A DNA stretch of 64,000 bases from Gnomoniopsis sp. IMI 355080 (taxonomy: Eukaryota > Ascomycota > Sordariomycetes > Diaporthales > Gnomoniaceae): contig JAPEVC010000018.1 of assembly GCA_027946555.1 (NCBI GenBank), positions 124,001 to 188,000 of the forward strand. The letters run 5' to 3'. Numbering within the stretch: position 1 is the first letter of the stretch; each line of letters starts with the position of its first letter. The notes beneath the pieces were generated by a model. It searched no databases. It saw nothing but the letters and a program-made list of their open reading frames with translations, and had not been told where the DNA came from. Position numbers and translations under genes: made by a program. Below are positions 33,606 through 44,541 of this stretch, piece by piece.

Positions 33606-36083
33606 ATGGTCCATATTTTGACCGTGGCCATCTTGGCCTTATCTTCGTTCGCAGCAAGGGGCGAGGCTTAGGAGGTCTGGCCTTTTCGCAACAGCGCCAG
33701 GTCCACTACGCTGCTGCCCACGCCAAATTTGGGGACTGTCACCACAGCTTTGTCGACGACAGTTCCCAAGGCGAAGCCATCCAAATGGACTTCTTCAAAC
33801 CCTGCCCGATGGACGTCCATCGCCGCTCTGCCCAAGTCAAGCAAGCCGGGCCCCTCGACCAAGCCATTCTCGTTCCCAGAGATGCGGTCCTCCACGACAA
33901 TTCGTGGTATCAGGCCAACGACTGTGATACAATCACAGACCAGCAAGGCTCCCGTAGCGACAATACCGTCGTTTTTGGAGCCCACCAGTGCCTCATTGAC
34001 TCCAATAGTCTCGATTGGCCCAGGTATGTCCGTCCCGTGGCCGAAGAAGTGGACCTCGATGCCCAACCTCCAGTCATCAACTTTAGTAGGCCATACTTCT
34101 ACGCTCACTCAGGGAAAACCGCGTTTCTCCTTCCCAAAGAGGCCAACCTCCGAAGCCACCCTCAAGAAATCGGCATCTTCTTCCAGCGTTGAGGCCAGCA
34201 CGTCTGCCTCATCAGCCACTCAGTCCAGCTTTTGGCGTATCAACGAATCGTCAACCTCAATGCGTCAGGCAAGGCCAAAATTCACTCTTCCAGGAAGTCC
34301 CGCATCTGTAACAACCAAGCTCACCAGCGACAGGCCACCCAAGTACAGTCCATTTGAACCAGACCGGCCGGGGATCCCGACCAAGACGGCTCTTCACAAC
34401 ATTGTTCCCAGTGTTGTCAAGTGCCGCTGTAAAGGCATTCCCAAAATCGATCCTCCTTGTTGCAAGCTTGTGTACAAGACCGTGACCAGAATAAAGCCTA
34501 TTACCAGATCCATCGTCACTCCTGTCCCATATCCGACCACTATTTACGGCGGAAAGCTTACAGTGACCAAGGATGTATGGAGGACAGTCACCGACAGGGA
34601 AACTTTCACAAAGGAGAAATGGGATGCTTGTAAAACCACTGTGATTGACTACAAGACCCAGACGCTGTGCAAGACACCCAAGTCCACAGACGATGCTCCG
34701 CCTCATGGTATTGACCACCCGAGCGAACCTCCTCACGATGGCCACGATGGTTGGAATGGACCCAGCGACGTTGCTGTCCCCCATGCTTGCCCACCTGGCT
34801 ACTCCTGTTTGCCAGACTTTGGGTACTGCCACACTAAGTGCAGTGATTACTTCACGGGGTGTTTGGAGGAGCAGTGCCGTGCAGACTACTTCCGATGCTA
34901 CGATGATTGCATATGGGAGGACGACCGAGACAGAATCGGCCACCCAAGTCATGGCGAGCTTGGTCTTCCTGCCATTCACTTCAATCCAAGTGGAAGGTGC
35001 CACAAGGGCTGCAAGCCCAAGGATCGAGAATGTCACCAAGACTGTGATAGGGGATACGCCGGGGCCGGCCCTCATCCTCTGGGTGCTGACGACGCCATGA
35101 ACCACTTTGCCCCTGGGCAAGGCAATTCTGGGTTGGAGTGCCACAAAAATTGCCGCGCTGGGCTAGACGATTTGAAGTGTCATTCTGACTGCGATCAAAT
35201 CAACGGTCCTGGCTGGAAAGCACCAAGGTCTCAACAGCTTACTTGCGCCTGGGGATACTCATGCCAGCAGAACAGAGAGCAGAGCTCGCGACCCTACCCG
35301 CCAAAGGCATCAGGGCCTCCCAAACATCATCCTGCTCCAGCGCCGCCAGGACATCAATCTGAGCGACCTCACCAGTATCCTCCGCTTCCTGTGCCGCCAG
35401 GACATCAACCCGAGCCACCTCATCATTATTCTCCGCTTCCAGTGCCGCCAGGACGTCGACCAGGGCCACCTCACCAGTATCCCACGCTTCCCATACCAGA
35501 ACACCTGCCCGAGCCGTCCTATCAATACCCTCCTCCCTCGGCGCCATCAACACACAAGTCCGAGGTACACAAGCAGCACCCTACTCCAGCGCCATCTATA
35601 CACAAGCCCGAGGCAGAGAATGAGGATCCTCCTTCAGAAACGTCAACCCCATACCCTGGGCCGTCAGCCCCGCAGCCTCCGGGCTTAGAGTCTTCATCGC
35701 CCGCTTTCGTCCCCGGTACTAATACTGGCCAGACTGTTCCAGCGCCTTCTGTACCCCTGTCAATCTTCCCGCCTTACTGGTGCACCGGCGTAACGCATAC
35801 TTGTCATCCTCGACATGGCAATGTTACCGTGCCGGCAACTGTCGTCAAGTCTCAGGCTGTCGCACTTCGACCGGTGTGGACAATTTTGAGAGAGAGACTT
35901 GAGGAGATTTGGGCGGGCTGCGGATTCGAGGACCCTGATGTGAGAGACGTGGCCATAAGATTGTTCCGGATTGTGTATGAGGTTGCTTTTGCTTATGTTG
36001 TGCTCACCACGATTGAAATTATGCAAGCCCGTTGGCACGCCCGTCGCCGAAACAACAATATCTCTCAATCGGTGCCTCAATAA
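33606..36083 (+). CDS. Cys/Pro-rich secreted-type protein, frame interrupted by TAG after signal peptide
   Basis: Family not recognised. ATG at 33606 opens MVHILTVAILALSSFAARGEA, a good signal peptide, then TAG at 33669-33671. The same frame goes on for more than 800 codons to 36083 without another stop. In the long part the first ATG comes only at 33882, 50-odd codons in, so the natural start seems to be the signal-peptide ATG. Seen after the stop: a Ser/Thr/Pro-rich region, then KCRCKGIPKIDPPCCK, a Cys cluster (CPPGYSCLPDFGYCHTKC and following) and two related units CHKGCKPKDRECHQDCD and CHKNCRAGLDDLKCHSDCD. A Pro-rich part has 17-residue repeats, and near the C-terminus there is a hydrophobic segment (VAFAYVVLTTIEIM) before a basic tail. 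A cell-wall or surface protein is plausible. It may be a pseudogene, an allele, or read through. Confidence 0.5.
35343..35545 (+). repeat. 51-bp tandem repeats encoding Pro-rich 17-residue units
   Basis: Units begin CCGCCAGGACATCAA at 35343 and 35394, exactly 51 bp apart, and further diverged units follow. They encode variants of LPVPPGHQPEPPHQYPP. Confidence 0.7.
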
Positions 36084-38006
36084 AATGGCGTCTTTGGAGA
36101 GTGTGGGCCTGGGGCAAGAATGATCATCCAATTCCAAGGGTTGCATACTCATGGGGCCAGGGAGGCATTGGACACATGTAGCTTTGGATCGTGGGTCTGG
36201 CAGTCGCTGACCTTGGAGCTTGTCATGCATAGCGAGGGTTGTCTTTGCAAATGGTGAATTTCATAGCAGAAACTTGCATAAACCATAGCGTCGACTAAAT
36301 CACAAATGTCGTATTTTGAATCGTGATAAGTTGAGGCGAACTTTGCGTACTACAGGTCAGGCTGAGATGATAAATCTCCTTTCAGGGGGAGTATCAACAG
36401 CGTTATATAAAATCGCTCGAATCATGGACCTTAACGCAAAATCAAGAGAGAAACATCACCAGGCCCCGTGCCCAACACAGCTCTAAACTGATTGAGGCAT
36501 GCCGCAAGGCCGGCGTGTTCTCCCTAGTATTGAGAAAGTAATCCTTATATTGACAGTAACATGTGGGCGTGATGCGGTTTGGGGCCGGGAGCAAAAGCTA
36601 GAGTCTGGTCTTGAGGCTAAGCTGGCTGGCGGGTAACGGATATCGCGAAAGAGCTTCAATTCTTATATATACCAAAATAGTACAGCTATTTGAAAAGTGT
36701 TGACAGAGGACAAGATTGTCTATTTGTTTCGCAGCAGCGTTTTGATTATAATTTATAATTTATAATGTGGAAAAGAGGGGGGGGTCCATTCCCAGCAGGG
36801 ACAGGGGTCAAATTGGTGTGGTGTGTTGAATTGCGCTGCATACCTTACCCTTGGGCTTCTATTAACCAGAACTCATGCCATCCATCTCAATCTCAACCCA
36901 ACACACAACATTGCACATCAAGAAAATCTGCCTCAGAATGGCCCCAACGAGAGGAAATTTGACCCCAAAGGTTTGTATCCTCTGACTTTAGAGCCATTCT
37001 TCCAAGACAGCAAGCGTCCGCTCAATACGTACTGATTTACGTGTCAGACCATTATGGCGCCACTAGCCGCATTCACGATGGCCAGCGTCCTCTTCGTGTA
37101 AGAGCTTTCCAGCGGCTAGGCTGACCTGATCTTTTTTTGACCAATATGAATACTAGATGGACTCGATCATCCATACAGGCTGCCAAAGTGAATCGCGTAG
37201 GGTCCCCCGTCATCAACGAGCTTGTTTTGCCCAACCTGCTGACGACGTGGGCTAGGCCAACATGGCACAAGAGTACAAGAATGGGAAGAAGCAAGATCCT
37301 GACTCGTGACATGAGGAGAGTTGGTTCTTTGCTTTCAATGAGACAATCACCGATCAGACACCGCTGTGGGTGGGAGCTTGCTTCTCTACGACAACTTTTC
37401 CGTAAGTTCTCGGCCCGAAAGAGCAGGCTCGGAACATTGGATGGCACATATGCATGTAAGACAAATAAACGGCCTTCGTGGAAATCAATGTTGAAAGGTG
37501 TCACTGGCCATGGCTTAGCAGCTACTGGGTAGGTAGTTAGCAAGGCTTTGATGACCGTGCCACAAGGTCTCGTTATGCCTCAGCACACAAGGAATTTGGG
37601 CATCTGCATGTTGAGAAGTAGCACATGAGCTAAGGGAGAGCTTTGGAATAGCTCATTAGGTAGAGGACCTAAAAGTAGCCCAAGGTGGTGGAAGCACATT
37701 GATACCGGTCAGCTGATGTCACACTTGTATGTACACTGCCCGGCGGCTCAACTACAGCCGCAAGCCCAGTCAAGATGCCTTAAACAACGACAGCTTGTAT
37801 TATCAGTGATTACATTTGGGATTAACAAGAGTTTGAACGGGTTCCTTGAGGTGCCGCCAGACCTATATCAATTTTGCCTGTGGCCACAGTATGCGCACTG
37901 TCGCCTTGCTTCACTTCCCGATGTAACTGTAAACTCCCCTTACAAGTCCGACCCGTTCAATGCTCACACATACCTGATCAGCATCTCAAGTGAACACTTC
38001 ACAGCT
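36084..38006. other. intergenic region, no gene seen
   Basis: 1.9 kb. Open frames at 36765-37035 and 37073-37543 have no motif and overlap on both strands. An AT-rich stretch with TATAATTTATAATTTATAAT lies near 36746-36766. Confidence 0.4.
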
Positions 38007-38511
38007 ATGGACAACTTGCGCCGCCGGCTTTGCCGCTATTTCAACAGGCGAGGCCCAGGCAGCGTCGGTGATATCCTCGACAGTTTCTTCTCGCCATCGG
38101 TGCTCTAATTCCTCTTCGGCGGTTTCGTCGCATCGTCCGGTATCATGTTGGGCGTTTCCCTCCACACATCCCCCAAACGACGGCGCTGATGCACCACGCT
38201 GGGACAGTGGCTTTTACAACCTCATGTCCCAAGTTCTCATCACGATCCTCGCCTGCTACTGCACACTCATACCCGTGCTCCACACACACCTCAACAAAGT
38301 GGACTTGAAGGTGAATGACATCGTCTTTTATTTCAGCATCATCTGCGCATTGAGCACCGCCGTGGTGGCGCCGGTGGTATACGTGGCTCGGCCGCAGGAC
38401 GACTGGGAGAACGTGAGCAATGTTCTGAACTTTGTGAGCAGCGTGTTCTCGGTCATCACGGCGAGCCAGCTTGCCGCAGGGGTGTTGAAGATTGGGTCGA
38501 CCAGATCGTGA
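38007..38511 (+). pseudogene. decayed four-TM membrane protein
   Basis: Family not recognised. An ATG at 38007 opens MDNLRRRLCRYFNRRGPG, followed by GDILDSFFSPSVL and TAA at 38106-38108. The same frame continues as FLFGGFVASSGIMLGVSLHT, a good membrane segment, before ending about 60 nt later. A frame one base off then carries RWDSGFYNLMSQVLITILAC, FYFSIICALSTAVVAPVVYV and NVLNFVSSVFSVITASQLAA, three more membrane segments, to the stop at 38511. Together the pieces look like one small four-TM protein hit by one nonsense change and one frameshift. I looked for an intron that would remove both lesions and found no donor/acceptor pair with matching phase. The alternative is that only the 3' part is a real short gene. 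Confidence 0.4.
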
Positions 38512-38749
38512 TTGGTACATTGAGCCCTGGGGATGAAGGCTATATGCCACAGGCGACTGACCTGGAAGGTCAGGCCGCAGGAAGTACTCATGTCATATAT
38601 GACCGGGAACGTTGAAGTGAGTCTGCTGCTATGGCAATCGGTTCGGCCGTGGCTTCGATCAATGGAGCCTCGGAAGGGTGTTTGATGATCTTTTTGCTCC
38701 AAGCTCAAGCCTCTGTATCATAACATAAACAACCTATCGTCCTCCGGCA

Positions 38750-41668
38750 CTACTTCCTCTGCTTCGGCATCTTCTTCTCCTCCATTGCATCCAGCTCATG
38801 CTTTTTATAGAAATGAGGTGCTAACTCCCTTAGCCACGCGACTTCAATAGGCAGGCAGCTCCGCATGTATTCCTTGGCAGTCTGTACGAGCTCATTGTAA
38901 ATCACCGTCTTTGGCGGTGGATCGACCTCCTTCAGCACGCTGCTAGGATGCACCCATACGGTGGAGTTGTTCTTGAGCGTGCGGTATCCGTCGCCGCGGC
39001 GATCCATCCTCGTCGCGTTGCTGAAGAAGCCTGCTGTGAGGGCACGTTGGATCGGGCGAAGGTTGCTCGCACCGCAGGAGGACAGCTGCACCTCGACGCG
39101 GTCACACAGCTTGGCCAGCTGCTCGCGGACGTCGCGGGCACGAGTGAGGGAGCGCTGTTGCAGGAAGTTCTCGCGGGCCCATATGGGGGAGAAGTCACTT
39201 TCGACCCACTGGTTCCAGACGTTGAGAAGGGTAATGTGATCGCCACCCTCCTTGACAGTGAACCGCCGTCGGGCAGAGTCGGCATGGATTTTCTTGTCTT
39301 TAGGACGGAAGAACAGCGCGGACGCCTCGTCGAGCATGGCCACAATGCTGAGAACCTCTTCAACTGAGCCTTCTTTGTCCGCTGCGATGACGGCCTTGGC
39401 GACTTCAGGGGCGGTGGGGAACTCGGCCATCTGTCGGCCAAGACGAGTCATCTCTCCCTTGTGGTTGAGGGCCTGGAGGGCGTAGAGGTTATCGAGCGCA
39501 GAGATGAGGGCTTCTGTGGGCGGTGGGTCAATGAAATCAAAGTCGAGGAGCTTTTCGATGCCCAGCGACTTGAGTTGGAGGACCACACTATTGAGATTAG
39601 TACGTTGGATCTCTGGCGTTGGGGACTCATCCATCTCATTCATGTACGAGAACTTGGTGTATAGCCGAAAGCATTTCCCCGGCCCAACACGTCCAGCACG
39701 GCCACTTCTCTGATTGGCGGCCGCTCTAGAGCAAGGCACGACATTGAGAGATGACATGCGCGTTGCAGGATTGTAGTAATTTTGCTTTTCATAGCCAGTG
39801 TCAATGACATAGACGATGTTGTCGATTGTCAAGGACGTCTCGGCAATATTGGTTGCCAGAACCAGCTTGCGCGCGTTGTCGGGCGTGGGCTCGAAAATTT
39901 TGGATTGCAGCTCGCTGGGCAAGTTGGCGTAGATGGGACAAATGATCAACTCCTTGACCCGGCTGCCCAATTTTCGCGCGATGTCGCTGATCTGCTGTTC
40001 CGCCGCGTCAATCTCGTCTTGACCAGTAAGAAAGACCAGGATATCTCCTCGTCCTTGTGTTGTGTGGATCTGAAAGACGGTCGAGATCATGGCTGCGACG
40101 TAGTTACTTTCAGGCTGAGGAGTATAGTAGATGTCAACGGGGTATCTGCGGCCAGGAATATTGAAGATGGGCGCGTCGTCAAAATAGCTGGCGAATTTGG
40201 CCGCATTCATTGTAGCAGAGGAAATGAGAAGTTTGAGGTCTGGTCGTTCTCTCGCCAGGTCTTTGAGCAACGCCAACAGGATATCCGTATTCACACTCCG
40301 CTCGTGAGCTTCGTCAATCATGATGGCAGAGAAATCGGTGAGCATTGGATCGGTCATGAAGTGCCGAAGCAGCATGCCGTCTGTCATGTACTCAAGGACC
40401 GTCTTGTCAGAGACATTGTTCTCAAATCGGATGGAGTAGCCCACTTCTTGGCCCAACTTGACGCCCATTTCCTCGGCTACACGTGCAGCAACACTCATAG
40501 CCGCGACTCGTCGGGGTTGTGTGCAGCCGACTTTGGTTCCGTCCTTGACGTATCCACCCTCCAATAGATATTGAGGCAGCTGAGTCGTCTTTCCGGAACC
40601 TGTCTCTCCCACCACAACGAGAATCTGGAATTCCTTCAGAGCAGCCAAGAATTCGTCCCGATACGAGTAGATGGGTAGACTTTTTCTCGTCTCTTGGATC
40701 GATAGCTGTTTCTTTTCAGCGGCATCGATCTGGGCGGCAAGATAGACTTGCTCCTGTGTTAATTTGGGATCGGTACCGGCCAGCTTCGCATCTTGAATCC
40801 ACTTGACATATTGCTCATCGTCGAACAGATGCTCATATGTGCCATCGTCTTCCAACTCAGGTCTGAGGATCTGGGCTTTGGCCTTTTGCGCCTGTTCCCT
40901 CTCCCATTCCTCATGCTCGGTAACGAATTTCTCCTGGCCATATTCATCCTTCTCGACATATCTCTTATACAAAGCCTCCTCTTTCTTCTTCCTGTCAATC
41001 TTGCCCTTCTGTGTGATGTAGTCTTCTGGCATATAATATCCCTCCCGATGATCATCGATCCGCAATCTCTCCTCAGCCAGCCGTAAGAGCTCTCGGTTCT
41101 TTTGAAACTCGCGTCTTTCCCTCTCGGTCAGCCGCGGATTGTTTCTCTCCTCCTCCATTTCATCAGAGACTTGTTTCCTCAGCAGCGCAATCTTCTCCGT
41201 CTCTCGCTTCTGCATGTACTCCTGCCGAGAGCGTATGCGTATGTCTTCGATATCCCGCAGCTCGTCCGCCCGGCTCTTGGCAAAGGTATCTCGCTTGCTG
41301 CTCCGGCCATCGCCCTTGTCCTTCTCCCTCAGGCGTTTGTCCAGCGCATCGCGCTCCTCTCTGTCGCGGCGGGCCTCCAGCTCCTGCCTTGCGCCGTCGG
41401 AGAGGTCCGCGGGGTCGGGTTCGCGATCGTCATCGTGGGTGATCTTGACGCGCTTGGAAGCTGACTCTTTGAAATCTTGAACCTCATCTTCCTCTTCGGC
41501 TGCTGACTCGTCAGCCCATCTGTCGTCGAAGTCGGCTGAGCGGGAGCGGCGCCGTCTATGGTGGGAGGACCTCTTCTTGCGCTCTTTGCGCTCTTTTTTT
41601 GGTGCGCCTTCCCTGGGCGCCTCGGAGGGGTCGTCCATAGGAACGAAGGCGTACTTTTTGGAAGCCAT
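38750..41668 (-). CDS. DEAH-box pre-mRNA splicing helicase, PRP2/DHX16 (cdc28) type
   Basis: Intronless, 972 aa. An Arg/Lys/Glu-rich N-terminal region of about 300 residues (RSSHHRRRRSRS; long charged helices; YYMPEDYITQKGKID) is typical of the Prp2/DHX16 branch. The helicase core shows motif I GETGSGKTTQLPQYL (from about residue 354), Ia TQPRRVAAMSVAARVAEEMG, II DEAHERSVNTDILL, III SAT, FLTGQDEIDAAEQQI, NIAETSLTIDNIVYVID, and VI QRSGRAGRVGPGKCFRLYT. Winged-helix, ratchet and OB-fold regions follow (LLNVWNQW; REQLAKLCDRVEV; HPSSVL). The protein remodels the Bact spliceosome with ATP before the first transesterification, in the nucleus. The EQYVKWIQDAKLAG-like block before the core separates this branch from Prp16/Prp22/Prp43. 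It is head-to-head with SCJ1, 600 bp apart. Confidence 0.92.
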   Translation of the reverse strand: MASKKYAFVPMDDPSEAPREGAPKKERKERKKRSSHHRRRRSRSADFDDRWADESAAEEEDEVQDFKESASKRVKITHDDDREPDPADLSDGARQELEARRDREERDALDKRLREKDKGDGRSSKRDTFAKSRADELRDIEDIRIRSRQEYMQKRETEKIALLRKQVSDEMEEERNNPRLTERERREFQKNRELLRLAEERLRIDDHREGYYMPEDYITQKGKIDRKKKEEALYKRYVEKDEYGQEKFVTEHEEWEREQAQKAKAQILRPELEDDGTYEHLFDDEQYVKWIQDAKLAGTDPKLTQEQVYLAAQIDAAEKKQLSIQETRKSLPIYSYRDEFLAALKEFQILVVVGETGSGKTTQLPQYLLEGGYVKDGTKVGCTQPRRVAAMSVAARVAEEMGVKLGQEVGYSIRFENNVSDKTVLEYMTDGMLLRHFMTDPMLTDFSAIMIDEAHERSVNTDILLALLKDLARERPDLKLLISSATMNAAKFASYFDDAPIFNIPGRRYPVDIYYTPQPESNYVAAMISTVFQIHTTQGRGDILVFLTGQDEIDAAEQQISDIARKLGSRVKELIICPIYANLPSELQSKIFEPTPDNARKLVLATNIAETSLTIDNIVYVIDTGYEKQNYYNPATRMSSLNVVPCSRAAANQRSGRAGRVGPGKCFRLYTKFSYMNEMDESPTPEIQRTNLNSVVLQLKSLGIEKLLDFDFIDPPPTEALISALDNLYALQALNHKGEMTRLGRQMAEFPTAPEVAKAVIAADKEGSVEEVLSIVAMLDEASALFFRPKDKKIHADSARRRFTVKEGGDHITLLNVWNQWVESDFSPIWARENFLQQRSLTRARDVREQLAKLCDRVEVQLSSCGASNLRPIQRALTAGFFSNATRMDRRGDGYRTLKNNSTVWVHPSSVLKEVDPPPKTVIYNELVQTAKEYMRSCLPIEVAWLRELAPHFYKKHELDAMEEKKMPKQRK

Positions 41669-42268
41669 GGTGGGTGTAGGTGCTCTTCCGTTGGTGGTGC
41701 GGATGCAGTCTTGGAAGTCTGCAGTATTGGTGTCGCCTTCAAGCCGGGCTGCCTGGAAGGGCTGGCTTGCCGGTCTGGCAATTAATTATTTCAGAGCTAT
41801 GAAGAGCGCTCCGTCCCGGCAGGCACACACGATACCAAGCTGCGATAAGCCCAGGAACAGCAGCAAATAGTCTAGTCAAGTATGGACAGGTGCTTCAATA
41901 ATCATAGAGAATATGTTTTAAGTTAATTAACAAAACTTTTGAGCTAGTTGCTGTTATCTAGACTTTATCAAACCGCAATAGTGAATCAAGTTTACAAGGG
42001 TAGCTATAGTGAACCGTTAAGGGAGAAGTACAGGCCATGAGGTCACACTAACAGGCTCGACCCCTGCTCAGCTCGACCTCTTTTAGATAGACGACATGTG
42101 GCCTTCATTGAGTGCAATAAACCTGTCTACATTCTTCTTAGTTACAACCAACCCACCAACGCATCCCAACCTCTGTCGCTCTTTGTGACTTGAATCTTTG
42201 GATATTCAGGCTCTCCTTCTTGTGACTTCAAAACCCGGAATAGATTGGTATAGTGAGAGCCAAGCAAT
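41669..42268. promoter_or_regulatory. shared upstream region of PRP2-type helicase and SCJ1
   Basis: A 600-bp gene-free stretch between two divergent core genes; both promoters are expected here. A TTAATTAA lies near 41922. No stress or UPR element is claimed. Confidence 0.35.
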
Positions 42269-43647
42269 ATGTTCTTAAAAGGAGCAGCTTTGCTGCTCCT
42301 GCTCCTCCTCATCAATGTCGCCCTTTGCGCCGAAGATTTCTACAAGGTGACAACATCAATTCCTGTACCGCTTTACACGCGCTAATATTATGGCAAGGTT
42401 CTCGGCATTGATAGACAAGCCTCAGACAAACAAATCAAGTCTGCATACCGCCAACTTTCCAAGAAGTTCCACCCTGATAAAAACCCGTAAGTCGAGTTTG
42501 GCTACCTCTTTGCTCTCCTACCACACCAACTGACTGCAAATCTTTCCATAGTGGCGACGACACTGCAAAAGAGAAGTTCGTTGAAGTCTCCGAAGCCTAC
42601 GAGGCCCTAATTGACCCCGAGTCACGCAAAGTCTACGACCAATACGGTCACGAAGGCCTGAAGCAGCGGCAACAAGGCGGCGGTCGCCAACATCACGACC
42701 CTTTCGATCTTTTCAGCCGCTTTTTCGGCGGTGGGGGCCACTTTGGCGGCCATGGTGTGCGCAAGGGCCCCAACGTCGAGGTGAAGATCGGGATTTCGCT
42801 CCGCGACTTCTACAATGGCCGCACGACCGAGTTTCAGTGGGATAAGCAGCAAATATGCGAGGAATGCGACGGCACCGGCTCAGCGGACGGTGTGGTCGAG
42901 ACTTGCGGCCACTGCCACGGGCATGGCGTTCGCATCACCAAACACCAGCTTGCCCCGGGCATGTTCCAACAGATCCAGACGCAGTGTGACCAGTGTGGTG
43001 GACGCGGCAAGGTCATCAAACACAAGTGCCCTGTGTGCGGCGGCCAGCGCGTTGTGAGGAATCCTGTCGTCGTGCCGCTTACGGTGGAGCGTGGCGCCGC
43101 AAGAGACTCGAAGCTGGTGTACGAGAACGAGGCCGACGCCAGTCCCGATTACGAGGCAGGCGATCTGATCGTCACCCTCGCGGAGAAGGAGCCGGATCTG
43201 GAGCAGGACAACCCCGACAGGGTGGATGGTGTCTTCTTCCGCAGAAAGGGCGACGACTTGTTCTGGAAGGAGGTGATCAGCTTGCGCGAGGCGTGGATGG
43301 GTGGCTGGGAGCGAAACATTACACACTTGGATGGACACGTCGTCAAGTTGAGCCGCAAGCGAGGCGAGGTCATTCAGCCAGGTCACATAGAGAGGGTTCA
43401 GGGCGAGGGTATGCCTAAATGGCACGAGGACGGCGACAGCGTATACCACAAGACCGAGTTCGGCCAGCTTTACGTCGAGTATGTCGTTGTCCTGCCTGAT
43501 CAAATGGAGAGCGGCATGGAGAAAGAATTCTGGTCCGTCTGGGAGAAGTGGAGGAAGAAGGTTGGTGTGGACTTGCATGCTGACAGTGGGCGACCAGACA
43601 AGGTTGTGCTGCAAGAAGAGAGTGAGCATCCGCACGAGGAGTTATAA
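42269..43647 (+). CDS. SCJ1: ER-lumenal DnaJ chaperone SCJ1
   Basis: Exons 42269-42346, 42398-42486 and 42552-43647 give 420 aa. The signal peptide MFLKGAALLLLLLLINVALC is followed at once by a J domain (DFYKVLGIDRQASDKQIKSA; HPD in KFHPDKNP) spread over all three exons. A Gly/His-rich linker (FGGGGHFGGHG) leads into four zinc repeats CEECDGTG, CGHCHGHG, CDQCGGRG and CPVCGGQR, then the substrate-binding C-terminal domains. The last four residues are HEEL, an HDEL-like ER retrieval signal. This is the type of yeast Scj1, which helps the Hsp70 Kar2/BiP fold secretory proteins and feeds misfolded ones to ERAD. Without the first two small exons the signal peptide and J domain would be lost, so they decide the model. 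No disruption is seen. Confidence 0.92.
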
Positions 43648-44541
43648 GGAATAGACTGGAGTTATCAGCACCTAGAAAAATATCAACATTCATGACTGGT
43701 AAAATATTGCAAAAAGACCTAGTTATGCCAATTACTTTCCCAAAAGATCTTAGGCACCCTTCAGGCTTTCATCGGCTAATTTGCCTGGATGATACCGACG
43801 GATTCAGATTCGTATTGACTTCAAGGGTGCAGCCGAATGGGCCATTATCGTGTCCTTAGGACACTCTCCACTGGCGGACAGGCAAATGATGTAGTCAAGT
43901 GAGCTGACGACAACATTTGCTGCGACCTCTATTGTGTTTTCAATTCGGAGCCTCCAACAGAGGATGTGCACCACATATTTCTTGAGCTTCAATTTTGGCA
44001 ATAACTAGAGGCGTGTTACTGGGCTCCAGTTCCTATTAAGTCATATGTCATTGACAAATCACTTTAATCAAATAAAGCAAGCAAAACAACAGATACATTA
44101 AAGACTGCAGTATGCTTTCAAGAACAAGAAAACTCCCCGTCAGCTACTGTGAGCGAGCTCTTCGTTGGAATGCCCATGTCATATAGTTAAGCGTACACCA
44201 CAACAAAGACCATTTCCTACGAACCAAACATGTGACAATAAGGTAGAATGCTGCAAAAATCAATTGAGTGTATGTAATCGTTTACATTTCATGACAGGAC
44301 TGGTTATAGACACAAGCCCCAATACCTAGGCATGCTACCTGTCAGGTAAAGTAAATATGAACCATATGTACAAGAAAGAAATTCCTTTTGCCCCATACTT
44401 TTCGAATTGATCTTCTGCCATTGGTATCCAGATTTTCAGCCACCCATCACAAATCCTAGCTTCGAGCGTCCCTCCAAAAACAAGCCATGTCTGTCCATCC
44501 TGCACTCTCCATACGGTCATCTGGAGATGCTCCGCTCCATT
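43648..44541. other. intergenic region, no gene seen
   Basis: AT-rich 3' flanks of SCJ1 (+) and the Pro-rich secreted protein gene (-). Nothing else supported. Confidence 0.4.

Noticed and set aside
33669..33671. Classical stop-readthrough motif at the TAG
   Set aside because: The codon is followed by GAG, not by a CTA-type context known to promote readthrough in fungi, so readthrough is not claimed.
34257..35144. 295-codon minus-strand frame across the Cys/Pro-rich gene
   Set aside because: Antisense shadow; the plus frame is longer, patterned in Cys and preceded by a signal peptide.
36765..37543. Open frames in the 36-38 kb gap
   Set aside because: They overlap on both strands and show no motif, signal peptide or splice support.
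42880..43635. 251-codon minus-strand frame across SCJ1
   Set aside because: Antisense of well-conserved zinc-repeat and C-terminal domains of SCJ1.
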